Made by a program: the position numbers and the translations under genes | DNA from: Streptococcus parasanguinis | GTDB lineage: Bacteria > Bacillota > Bacilli > Lactobacillales > Streptococcaceae | Length of the DNA stretch: 20,252 nt | Direction: 5' to 3' | NCBI GenBank assembly: GCA_018365265.1 | Contig: JAGZKI010000046.1 | Span: 1-20,252 of the forward strand | Notes under the pieces: generated by a model | The model's input: the letters and a program-made list of their open reading frames with translations, nothing else | The model's database searches: none | What the model was told of the DNA's origin: nothing | Shown here: positions 1-6,608 of the stretch, piece after piece | Position numbering within the stretch: the first letter of the stretch is position 1 | Layout: each line of letters opens with the position of its first letter

Positions 1-93
1 TGATTTCATCAGCTTTTACAGCCCTACTCAACTGTGCGGAGGTGGGACGACGAAATCGAATTCTAACGAATTACCGATTTCTGTCCCACTCTC
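1..93 (-). repeat. Dispersed intergenic repeat, copy A (truncated by window start)
   Basis: Read on the minus strand from 93 down to 1, this stretch matches the copy at 20143-20252 at 92 of 93 positions. It matches the copy at 1950-2128 with about six differences. It begins GAGAGTGGGAC and contains the inverted pairs GTGGGAC/GTCCCAC and GAAATCG/CGATTTC. It is non-coding: the open frames crossing it come from the repeat itself and recur in each copy. The rest of the element lies outside the window. Confidence 0.9.
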
Positions 94-109
94 TTTCTTT
101 TGAAACGCA

Positions 110-138
110 TTGACAAGAGAAGGCTTTTCCGCTATTCT
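110..138 (+). promoter_or_regulatory. Sigma-A promoter of the phosphodiesterase gene
   Basis: A perfect -35 box TTGACA (110-115) is followed by a 17-nt spacer and the -10 box TATTCT (133-138), so the transcript should begin near 145. It starts 16 bp beyond the repeat copy. It lies inside the longest open frame, which argues that the upstream TTG at 100 and ATG at 145 are not the true starts. Confidence 0.8.
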
Positions 139-168
139 AAGGGAATGAAAGAAAGGAAAGGGATTGAG

Positions 169-1932
169 ATGAAACGGACTTACTGGCAAGACTTAAAGGG
201 GGCCTTTTATTTGATCTGGCGCAACAAATGGTCCTTTATCGCGATTGGAATTTTGCTACAATTTGTCGTTGGTATTGGGGCTGCGGCCTTGACTTGGCTC
301 TTTCATCTGGCAGTCTTGCTTGCGGGTCAGGCTAATATCGATAAGAACAACCTTGTCTCTGTTATGAGCCATCCCTTGAGCTTGCTGGCTCTTTTGGTCT
401 TTATCATGGTCTTTGCTTTCTTGTTTATGCTGGAGATGCGGACCCTGATTTCGGTCATTTACCTATCGCGAACCGACCGACACTTGTCCTTTAAAAAAGT
501 CTTGCGGCAATCATTTGGTCGTTTGAAGGATTTGTCGGGGAGAAACCTGCTTTACTTTCTGCTCTATCTTCTTTTGACCTTGCCTGTCGCAGGTGTCTTG
601 ATTGGATCGACCTTGACAGATGGGCTTTATATTCCAAGCTTTATCACAGGGGAGTTTGAAAAGACTACGATGGGCTCCATCGGACTCTTTGTGGTGCAGC
701 TTACCTTTATCTATCTCAATCTTCGCCTCATCTATACGGTCCCCAACCTCGTGGTGGAGGAATTGCCATTTGGTCGTGCTTTGAAAAAAAGCTGGAGCAT
801 GACCAAAAGAGGAGGCTTTCGACTCTTATGGAGAATTCTGTCCTTTGAGTTTCTCTTAACCTTTCTAGGGATTTTATTGATCTTGGGTTTGGTCTTTACC
901 TTGACCGTGATCGATAAAGAGGGCCAGTATTTCTGGGTGGAGACCATCTTCTTGGTCTTGATTCGGACCTTCCTATTTATTTTTACAGTCTTGACAAAGG
1001 TGGGGTCGCTCGGCATTATCTTGGATTCTGCATGGAAAGTACCGAGCCGATCGGTCATTCGCTCGAAAGGCAGTCGAAAGATGAAGGGGCTCTTTGCTCT
1101 GACAGTGATCTTTCTCATGGTCCAATCGGGGATCTCAGCCTTTGAACTGGCAACCTTAAAGGTGAATGACCAGGTCAAGCTCATCGCCCATCGAGGGGAT
1201 GTCTCCAAAGGGGTAGAAAATTCCCTGGAAGCCTTAGAAGCAGCAGCCAAGGGAAAGGCAGCTTATGCGGAAATGGATATCCTTCTCACTAAGGACCATC
1301 AATTTGTCGTCATGCATGACTACAATCTCAAGCGTCTTGCTGGGGTGGACAAGGATGTGAAAGACATGACCCTAGCTGAGGTGCAAGGCCTCAAGATTCA
1401 ACAGGATGGACACACGAGTCATATCCCTTCATTTGATGAATATGTCAAACGGGCCAAAGAATTGAAGATGAAGCTCTTGGTCGAGCTTAAGCCCCATGGT
1501 GGGGAGCCTGCCAATTATGTGGATCTCTTCGTGCAGAAGATGCGGGAATTAGGGGTTGAAAAAGACTATCCGGCTATGTCTTTGGATCTGTCGGTCATGG
1601 AAAAAGTCGAGAAGAAGGCCCCTGAGATCAAGACCGGCTATGTCATTCCCATTCAATTCGGTCGCTTTGAAAAGGATTCGGTCGACTTCTTTGCGATTGA
1701 AGACTTTTCTTATCAGGAGGATTTGGTGACACAAGCCCATGAGATGAAAAAAGAGCTCTATGTCTGGACCATCAATGACAAGCAAAAGTTGACCAAGTAT
1801 TTGCAACAACCCATTGATGGCTTGATTACGGATGAATTGACAGAGGCACAAAGACTGAAAAAGGATTTGAAAGAAAACAAGTCCTACTTTGATCGCTTCT
1901 TGAATCTCGTCGCAACATCTAAGGAAGAATAA
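169..1932 (+). CDS. Membrane-anchored glycerophosphodiester phosphodiesterase
   Basis: A 587-residue protein in two parts. Residues 1 to about 330 are hydrophobic, with roughly seven or eight membrane segments (for example about 21-50, 70-99, 127-150, 168-192, 225-247, 258-280, 307-325), resembling the GPDPase membrane domain. Residues 337-565 form a GDPD TIM barrel with IAHRGD (His341, Arg342), Glu350, the EMD pair (Glu368, Asp370), HD (His383, Asp384), VELKP (Glu439) and the late YVWTIN and GLITDE motifs, so the catalytic set looks intact. The family hydrolyses glycerophosphodiesters to glycerol-3-phosphate and an alcohol. The substrate here could be deacylated lipids or teichoic-acid parts (inference). 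Start ATG 169 is chosen because AAGGAAAGG sits about 8 nt upstream and the promoter at 110-138 excludes earlier starts. The gene appears monocistronic, ending at the terminator inside the following repeat. Confidence 0.9.
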   Translation: MKRTYWQDLKGAFYLIWRNKWSFIAIGILLQFVVGIGAAALTWLFHLAVLLAGQANIDKNNLVSVMSHPLSLLALLVFIMVFAFLFMLEMRTLISVIYLSRTDRHLSFKKVLRQSFGRLKDLSGRNLLYFLLYLLLTLPVAGVLIGSTLTDGLYIPSFITGEFEKTTMGSIGLFVVQLTFIYLNLRLIYTVPNLVVEELPFGRALKKSWSMTKRGGFRLLWRILSFEFLLTFLGILLILGLVFTLTVIDKEGQYFWVETIFLVLIRTFLFIFTVLTKVGSLGIILDSAWKVPSRSVIRSKGSRKMKGLFALTVIFLMVQSGISAFELATLKVNDQVKLIAHRGDVSKGVENSLEALEAAAKGKAAYAEMDILLTKDHQFVVMHDYNLKRLAGVDKDVKDMTLAEVQGLKIQQDGHTSHIPSFDEYVKRAKELKMKLLVELKPHGGEPANYVDLFVQKMRELGVEKDYPAMSLDLSVMEKVEKKAPEIKTGYVIPIQFGRFEKDSVDFFAIEDFSYQEDLVTQAHEMKKELYVWTINDKQKLTKYLQQPIDGLITDELTEAQRLKKDLKENKSYFDRFLNLVATSKEE

Positions 1933-1949
1933 GATAGGATATGCATAGA

Positions 1950-2128
1950 GAGAGTGGGACGGAAAACGGTCATTCGTTAGAATTCGATTTCGTCGTCCCA
2001 CCTCCGCACAGTTGAGTATGGCTGTAAAAGCTGATAAAATCAGCGTAGTAGAGCCCACTCAGCCACTGCGTCTTGCTCGACAATTCAAAAACAATTGAGA
2101 GGCTAGGACTTTTGTCCCAGCCTCTTTT
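1950..2128 (+). repeat. Dispersed intergenic repeat, copy B (complete)
   Basis: This is the only copy seen from end to end, about 179 bp. It starts with GAGAGTGGGAC 18 nt after the phosphodiesterase stop codon and ends in a terminator hairpin. Internal structure: GTGGGACG (1954-1961) pairs with CGTCCCAC (1994-2001), GCTGAT (2030-2035) pairs with ATCAGC (2039-2044) over a 3-nt loop, and there is the terminator stem at 2098-2125. It is non-coding, and no transposase is present. The right boundary is set by the terminator because the other copies are cut by the window edges. Confidence 0.88.
2098..2128 (+). terminator. Rho-independent terminator within repeat copy B
   Basis: AGAGGCT (2098-2104) pairs with AGCCTCT (2119-2125), and GGAC pairs with GTCC inside it, with one A/C mismatch and a TTTT loop. 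The 3' arm runs into a T tract. It should end transcription of the phosphodiesterase gene. Confidence 0.85.
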
Positions 2129-2167
2129 GCACTAGATCAACAGAAAAACGGATGCTGTCTAAAAATC

Positions 2168-2196
2168 TTGCATTTTTTTGTAATTTAGGTTACAAT
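2168..2196 (+). promoter_or_regulatory. Promoter of the ABC exporter operon
   Basis: TTGCAT (2168-2173), a 17-nt spacer and TACAAT (2191-2196). Transcription would begin near 2203 and give a leader of about 124 nt before the ATG at 2327. Confidence 0.7.
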
Positions 2197-2218
2197 GAAG
2201 ACTATAAAAAACGCGTAA

Positions 2219-2289
2219 TCCCTAGGGTCTTTCCCTCAGGGAATTTTGTGTGTTTTGACCTATTTTCGATGGAAAGAAGCTTTGCTTCT
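2219..2289 (+). promoter_or_regulatory. Structured 5' leader of the ABC exporter operon (two hairpins)
   Basis: Hairpin 1 pairs TCCCTAGGG (2219-2227) with CCCTCAGGGA (2233-2242) over a 5-nt loop, with a single bulged C. Hairpin 2 pairs AGAAGC (2275-2280) with GCTTCT (2284-2289) over TTT. Neither is followed by a T tract, so they are not simple terminators. They lie between promoter and start codon, and a role in controlling the operon is inference. No known riboswitch or T-box consensus was recognised. Confidence 0.5.
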
Positions 2290-2326
2290 ACCGCAGGAAA
2301 AAGTATGAATAACATTGGAGGTAATA

Positions 2327-4072
2327 ATGATTCGATCCTTAATTTCCGAGATCAAAGAATTCAAGAAGCCCTCGTTTTTGGCTTCCTTGTTCATGGTCTT
2401 TGAAGTCATGTTTGAGATTTCGATTCCCTTTGTCATGGCGAGTCTTTTGGACCAAGGTGTTCAACAAAGAAACATGAACAATATTTTGTTTTACGGTGGG
2501 CTCATGCTGGTCTGTGCCTTTCTCTCCCTCTTTTGTGGGATGCAGTCTGCCCGTTATGGCGCCTATGCATCGGCTGGTTTTGCCAAAAACCTTCGTCGGG
2601 CTATTTTCAAAAAGGTTCAAACCTTCTCATTTGAGAATATTGATCAGTTCTCATCAGGTGGGTTAGTCACTCGGATGATGACGGACGTGACCAATGTGCA
2701 AAATGCCTATCAAATGGTGATCCGGATCTGTGTACGGGCACCGCTTAATTTGATCTTTGCCATTGTGGCTTGTTTCATGATCAATGCGGAAATGGCCATG
2801 ATCTTTGTCTATGTGACCATCTTTTTGGCAGCTGTCTTAAGCATCATCATGAAGATTGTTTATCCGCTCTTCACAGAAGTATTTGAAGCTTATGACAATC
2901 TCAACAACAGCATTCAAGAAAACATCACCAATATGCGGGTGGTCAAGTCTTACGTTAAGGAAGCAGATGAAACGGTTAAATTCAAGAAGGCTTCTCGTCG
3001 AATTTATAACATGTTTATGAAGGCTATCCGTGTCGTTGTCTTGAGTAGCCCAGCTATGATGCTTTCCATGTATGCTTCTTTCCTTTTGATCTCTTGGATC
3101 GGGGCTCATCTGATCGTTGGTGGTCAACTCTCTACTGGGAATTTGACCTCTATGTTTAGCTACACCATGACCATTCTCATGTCGCTCATGATGTTTATGA
3201 TGATCTTTGTCATGTTGTCAATTTCCATGGCCTCTGTCGAGCGGATCAATGAAGTCTTAACGACCAAAACGACGATTGACTCTCCAGAAAATGGGATCAA
3301 AGAAGTCGCTGATGGATCCATCAACTTTGAGGATGTGACCTTTGCTTATACCGATGAAAATGGCGACAAGACCCATGTTTTACAAGGGATTAATCTTTCC
3401 ATTCGTTCAGGGGAAGTGATTGGGATCTTGGGAGGAACAGGATCAGGGAAATCGAGCTTGGTTCAGTTGATTCCTCGTCTTTATGATGTCGAGTCTGGTC
3501 GGGTGACAGTAGCAGGCCACGATGTCAAAGAATACGATCTTGATTCCCTTCGTAAGCAAGTGGCCATGGTTCTTCAGACCAATGTCCTTTTCTCTGGTAC
3601 GATTAAAGAAAATATGCGCTGGGGAAATAAAGATGCGACGGATGAAGAGATCATTGCGGCTTGTAAGATTGCCCAAGCCGATGAATTTATTCAAGATTTC
3701 AAAGAGGGTTATGACACCATGATTGAGCGTGGGGGATCCAACGTCTCTGGTGGTCAACGCCAGCGTCTCTGTATCGCGCGTGCCCTTCTCATGAATCCGA
3801 AGATCTTGATCTTGGATGATTCGACTTCGGCGGTCGATACCAAGACGGATAGTTTGATCCGTCAAGGATTGGCAACCAGCTTGAAAGAGACTACCAAAAT
3901 CATCATTGGTCAACGGATTTCTTCTATTCAAGATGCAGATCGCATTATCGTGATGAATGATGGCCAAATCGATGCGATCGGTCGTCACGAGGAATTGCTT
4001 GCGACCAATGCCATCTACCAAGAAGTATATGAAATGCAAACACAAGGGAAAGGAGAAGCAGATGAAAACTAA
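2327..4072 (+). CDS. ABC exporter half-transporter, subunit with degenerate ATP site
   Basis: A 581-residue type IV ABC exporter half. An N-terminal six-helix membrane domain (about 15-305) is fused to a nucleotide-binding domain (about 330-570). Visible motifs are Walker A GGTGSGKSS (369-377), Q-loop Gln417, signature VSGGQ (473-477) and Walker B ILILD (493-497). Asp498 stands where the catalytic glutamate belongs, and Gln529 replaces the switch-loop histidine (IGQRIS in place of IAHRLS). This pattern marks the degenerate partner of heterodimeric exporters such as the LmrCD, BmrCD and PatAB types. Start ATG 2327 has GGAGG (2317-2321) 5 nt upstream. The next gene overlaps its end by 11 nt, so the two are co-translated and probably form one transporter in the cytoplasmic membrane. 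The substrate (drug, lipid or peptide) cannot be read from sequence. Confidence 0.92.
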   Translation: MIRSLISEIKEFKKPSFLASLFMVFEVMFEISIPFVMASLLDQGVQQRNMNNILFYGGLMLVCAFLSLFCGMQSARYGAYASAGFAKNLRRAIFKKVQTFSFENIDQFSSGGLVTRMMTDVTNVQNAYQMVIRICVRAPLNLIFAIVACFMINAEMAMIFVYVTIFLAAVLSIIMKIVYPLFTEVFEAYDNLNNSIQENITNMRVVKSYVKEADETVKFKKASRRIYNMFMKAIRVVVLSSPAMMLSMYASFLLISWIGAHLIVGGQLSTGNLTSMFSYTMTILMSLMMFMMIFVMLSISMASVERINEVLTTKTTIDSPENGIKEVADGSINFEDVTFAYTDENGDKTHVLQGINLSIRSGEVIGILGGTGSGKSSLVQLIPRLYDVESGRVTVAGHDVKEYDLDSLRKQVAMVLQTNVLFSGTIKENMRWGNKDATDEEIIAACKIAQADEFIQDFKEGYDTMIERGGSNVSGGQRQRLCIARALLMNPKILILDDSTSAVDTKTDSLIRQGLATSLKETTKIIIGQRISSIQDADRIIVMNDGQIDAIGRHEELLATNAIYQEVYEMQTQGKGEADEN

Positions 4073-5930
4073 GAAAAAAGCAAATCTAGGCTCTATCCTT
4101 CGCCTGCTCGACTTCCTTTGGAAAAACTACAAGGTATCCTTGATTGTTTCCTTTATCTTAATCATTCTATCGTCTCTTGCGACGGTCAATGTGACAGCTT
4201 CGATTCAGTCCTTGGTCGACGTCTATGTGGAGCCCATGCTGACAAGCAACAGCCATGATTTCGGACCGCTCTTGTCCTTCTTAACACGAGTTGGTTTGAT
4301 CTGTTTGATCGGGGTACTTGCTAACTATGGCTTTACCTTGATTATGGCGACCGTTTCACAAGACTCACTTAGAAGTCTTCGAAATCAGTTGTTTGCCCGC
4401 ATGCAAAAACTGCCGGTACGTTACTTTGATACCCACCAACATGGGGACATCATGTCTATCTATACCAATGATATTGATGCTCTTCGCCAAGCAATTGAAC
4501 AATCCATTCCTCAACTCTTATCCTCAGCGATTACCATCCTTGGGGTAACGATTACCATGCTGACGGTTAGTCCTCTCTTGTTCTTGATTGTTCTTGTCAT
4601 GGTTCTTGTCATGGTCTTTATCATCAAGGATGTTTCTGGAAAGTCAGGTCGTTACTTTGGCGCCCAACAAAAGAACTTGGGGATTGAGAATGGCTTTATT
4701 GAAGAAATGATGTCTGGTCAAAAAGTGGTCAAGGCCTTTGTGCATGAAAGAGAAAGCATTGAGGATTTTGACCGGATCAATGACCAACTCTTTGAGTCTT
4801 CCTACCAGGCTAACCGCTATGCCAATGTCCTCATGCCGATTCTTGGGAACTTGGGAAATGTTTCCTTTGTTCTAACAGCCTTGATCGGGGGCCTCTTTGC
4901 GCTAAACGGCGTCGGTGGTTTAACCATTGGTGGTCTTATGGCCTTTCTGCAATTGAACCGTTCCTTCACAGGTCCGATTGCCCAGGTCTCTCAACAATTG
5001 AACTTTGTCCTCATGGCCTTGGCTGGTGGAGATCGTGTCTTTGATCTTTTGGACGAAGAAGAAGAAGTCGACCAAGGAAAAGTGACGCTGGTCAATTATG
5101 AACTGGTCGATGGAGAAATGGTCGAAACCGATCAGAAAACCAACAAATGGGCTTGGAAACACCCACGTCCAAATGGGGATTACCAGCTTGTCAAGATGGT
5201 CGGAAATGTGGTCTTTGATGATGTTGATTTCTCTTATGATGGGAAGAAACAAATCCTTCATGGCATCAACTTGTACGCGGATAAGGGGCAAAAAGTGGCC
5301 TTTGTCGGTGCGACTGGTGCAGGAAAAACAACCATCACCAACTTGATCAACCGCTTCTATGATATTCAGTCTGGAATGATCACCTATGATGGGATCGATA
5401 TTAAATTGATCGAGAAAGATTCTCTTCGTCGTTCCCTCGGAATCGTTCTTCAAGATACCCACTTATTCACTGGTACGATTGCGGAAAACATCGCTTATGG
5501 CCGAGCTGATGCAACACGGGAAGAAATCCTTGAAGCAGCTCGGATTGCCAATGTGGATTCCTTTGTAAAGCACTTGGATCAGGGCTATGAGACAGTCTTG
5601 ACAGATGATGGGGCTGGCCTATCAAATGGTCAACGACAATTGATCGCCATTGCCCGTGCAGCCCTTGCCAATGCGCCTGTCTTGATTCTGGACGAAGCGA
5701 CGTCTTCCATTGACTCGCGAACAGAGAAGATGGTGCAAGAAGGGATGGACCGCTTGATGGAAGGTCGGACAGTCTTTGTTATCGCCCACCGTCTATCGAC
5801 GATTGTCAATTCCGATGTCATCATGGTGATGGACCACGGACGCATTATCGAACGAGGCAACCATGCTTCCTTAATGGCAGAACGTGGCACCTATTACCGC
5901 CTCTACACAGGTGGACTTGAAATTGATTAA
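4062..5930 (+). CDS. ABC exporter half-transporter, subunit with canonical catalytic residues
   Basis: A 622-residue partner of the preceding gene, with a membrane domain (about 25-320) and an ATP-binding domain (about 380-615). Walker A GATGAGKTT (416-424), Q-loop Gln464, Walker B VLILD (540-544) with catalytic Glu545 and switch His576 are all intact. The signature, however, is LSNGQ (520-524) instead of LSGGQ. In the heterodimer this weak signature would face the degenerate Walker site of the partner, so one site hydrolyses ATP and the other mainly binds it. A charged insert of about 45 residues (about 331-378), containing NKWAWKHP, separates the two domains, as I recall for this subfamily. 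Start ATG 4062 has AAGGAG 6 nt upstream within the partner gene. The gene ends just before a strong terminator. Confidence 0.92.
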   Translation: MKTKKKANLGSILRLLDFLWKNYKVSLIVSFILIILSSLATVNVTASIQSLVDVYVEPMLTSNSHDFGPLLSFLTRVGLICLIGVLANYGFTLIMATVSQDSLRSLRNQLFARMQKLPVRYFDTHQHGDIMSIYTNDIDALRQAIEQSIPQLLSSAITILGVTITMLTVSPLLFLIVLVMVLVMVFIIKDVSGKSGRYFGAQQKNLGIENGFIEEMMSGQKVVKAFVHERESIEDFDRINDQLFESSYQANRYANVLMPILGNLGNVSFVLTALIGGLFALNGVGGLTIGGLMAFLQLNRSFTGPIAQVSQQLNFVLMALAGGDRVFDLLDEEEEVDQGKVTLVNYELVDGEMVETDQKTNKWAWKHPRPNGDYQLVKMVGNVVFDDVDFSYDGKKQILHGINLYADKGQKVAFVGATGAGKTTITNLINRFYDIQSGMITYDGIDIKLIEKDSLRRSLGIVLQDTHLFTGTIAENIAYGRADATREEILEAARIANVDSFVKHLDQGYETVLTDDGAGLSNGQRQLIAIARAALANAPVLILDEATSSIDSRTEKMVQEGMDRLMEGRTVFVIAHRLSTIVNSDVIMVMDHGRIIERGNHASLMAERGTYYRLYTGGLEID

Positions 5931-5933
5931 ACC

Positions 5934-5965
5934 AAAAAAGCTTGAGCGTTGGCTCAGGCTTTTTG
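5934..5965. terminator. Bidirectional rho-independent terminator
   Basis: The left arm AAAAAGCTTGAGC pairs with GCTCAGGCTTTTT over GTTG, with one T-G wobble. A runs on the left and T runs on the right let it serve the ABC operon on the plus strand and the peroxidase gene on the minus strand, whose stop codon is at 5967. Confidence 0.88.
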
Positions 5966-5966
5966 C

Positions 5967-6449
5967 TTATTTATCAAGTAATTCTTGGATTAAGTCTTCC
6001 ATAGCAGCTGGTTCTGTTTTGGAGGAGAAGCGTTGGGCGACTTGGCCTTGTCGGTCGATGACAAATTTTGCGAAGTTCCATTCGATGCGTTTGCCCAGTG
6101 GTCCAGTTGCTTGGCTTTTGAGCCAGTCATAAAGAGGAAGGGCTTCTTTGCCATTGACCTTGGCTTTGGCGAATCGTGGAAAGGTGGTCTGGTAGTTGAG
6201 GCTACAGAAGCTATTGATTTCTTCTGCAGTTCCTGGAGCTTGCCCCATGAATTGGTTACAAGGGATGTCTAGGATTTCAAGCCCCTTATCTTGGTAGCGC
6301 TGGTAAAGATCTTGCAGTCCTTGGTATTGCGGGGTTAGGCCACAGCCTGTTGCTGTATTGACCACGATGAGGACCTTACCTTGGTAGTAGGAAAGAGAAA
6401 TTTCTTCCCCTTCTTGGTTTTCTAAAGAAAAATCATAAATACTGGTCAT
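5967..6449 (-). CDS. gpo: Glutathione-peroxidase-family thiol peroxidase
   Basis: A 160-residue cytoplasmic protein with the thioredoxin-like GPx fold and no signal peptide. The catalytic set is visible: peroxidatic Cys36 in NTATGCGLTPQ, Gln66 in PCNQF, and Trp124-Asn125 in WNFAKF. Cys82 in the segment NSFCSLNY occupies the position of the resolving cysteine known from yeast Gpx3 (Cys36/Cys82), so the enzyme probably reduces peroxides with thioredoxin rather than glutathione. That is family knowledge, not something shown here. It lacks the oligomerisation loop of animal tetrameric enzymes, as expected for this length. On the minus strand AAAGGA lies about 9 nt before the ATG. The gene is monocistronic, divergent from rexB, and closed by the shared terminator at 5934-5965. 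Confidence 0.93.
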   Translation of the reverse strand: MTSIYDFSLENQEGEEISLSYYQGKVLIVVNTATGCGLTPQYQGLQDLYQRYQDKGLEILDIPCNQFMGQAPGTAEEINSFCSLNYQTTFPRFAKAKVNGKEALPLYDWLKSQATGPLGKRIEWNFAKFVIDRQGQVAQRFSSKTEPAAMEDLIQELLDK

Positions 6450-6480
6450 CGGGATTATCCTTTCTGTTTCTTTAGCTTTT

Positions 6481-6491
6481 ATTGTAGCACA
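6481..6491 (-). promoter_or_regulatory. Extended -10 promoter of the peroxidase gene
   Basis: On the minus strand the sequence reads TGTGCTACAAT, a full TRTGN extension with -10 TACAAT. There is no good -35 at 17 nt; a TTGCCC lies 20 nt upstream. Placed about 35 nt before the start codon. Confidence 0.6.
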
Positions 6492-6551
6492 AATGTCCTA
6501 AAATTGGGGCAAGAGGAGCATGACTTCTTGCTTTAGTCCCTCCAGTGAAAA

Positions 6552-6560
6552 TGATATAAT
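6552..6560 (+). promoter_or_regulatory. Extended -10 promoter of rexB-rexA
   Basis: TGA followed by a perfect TATAAT (6555-6560). The -35 region is poor (TTTAGT at 17-nt spacing). It lies 48 nt before the rexB start codon, and no other plausible promoter was seen between it and the gene. Confidence 0.65.
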
Positions 6561-6608
6561 AAGAAGATAACAAGCTCTCAAGAAAATGCCAAAAGGAGAA
6601 CGGATCGG

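Noticed and set aside
1549..2058. Minus-strand open frame of 169 codons starting MGSTTLILSAFTA
   Set aside because: It lies over the phosphodiesterase gene and starts within repeat copy B. The same N-terminal peptide reappears from copy C, so it is a by-product of the repeat.
2219..2289. Riboswitch or T-box in the ABC leader
   Set aside because: No T-box AGGGTGG-type motif, no known aptamer consensus and no terminator hairpin with a T tract.
2152..2403. 83-codon plus-strand frame over the ABC operon leader
   Set aside because: It begins upstream of the mapped promoter and overlaps the exporter start, so it is rejected as a full gene. Only its shorter GTG version is kept, as a speculative leader peptide.
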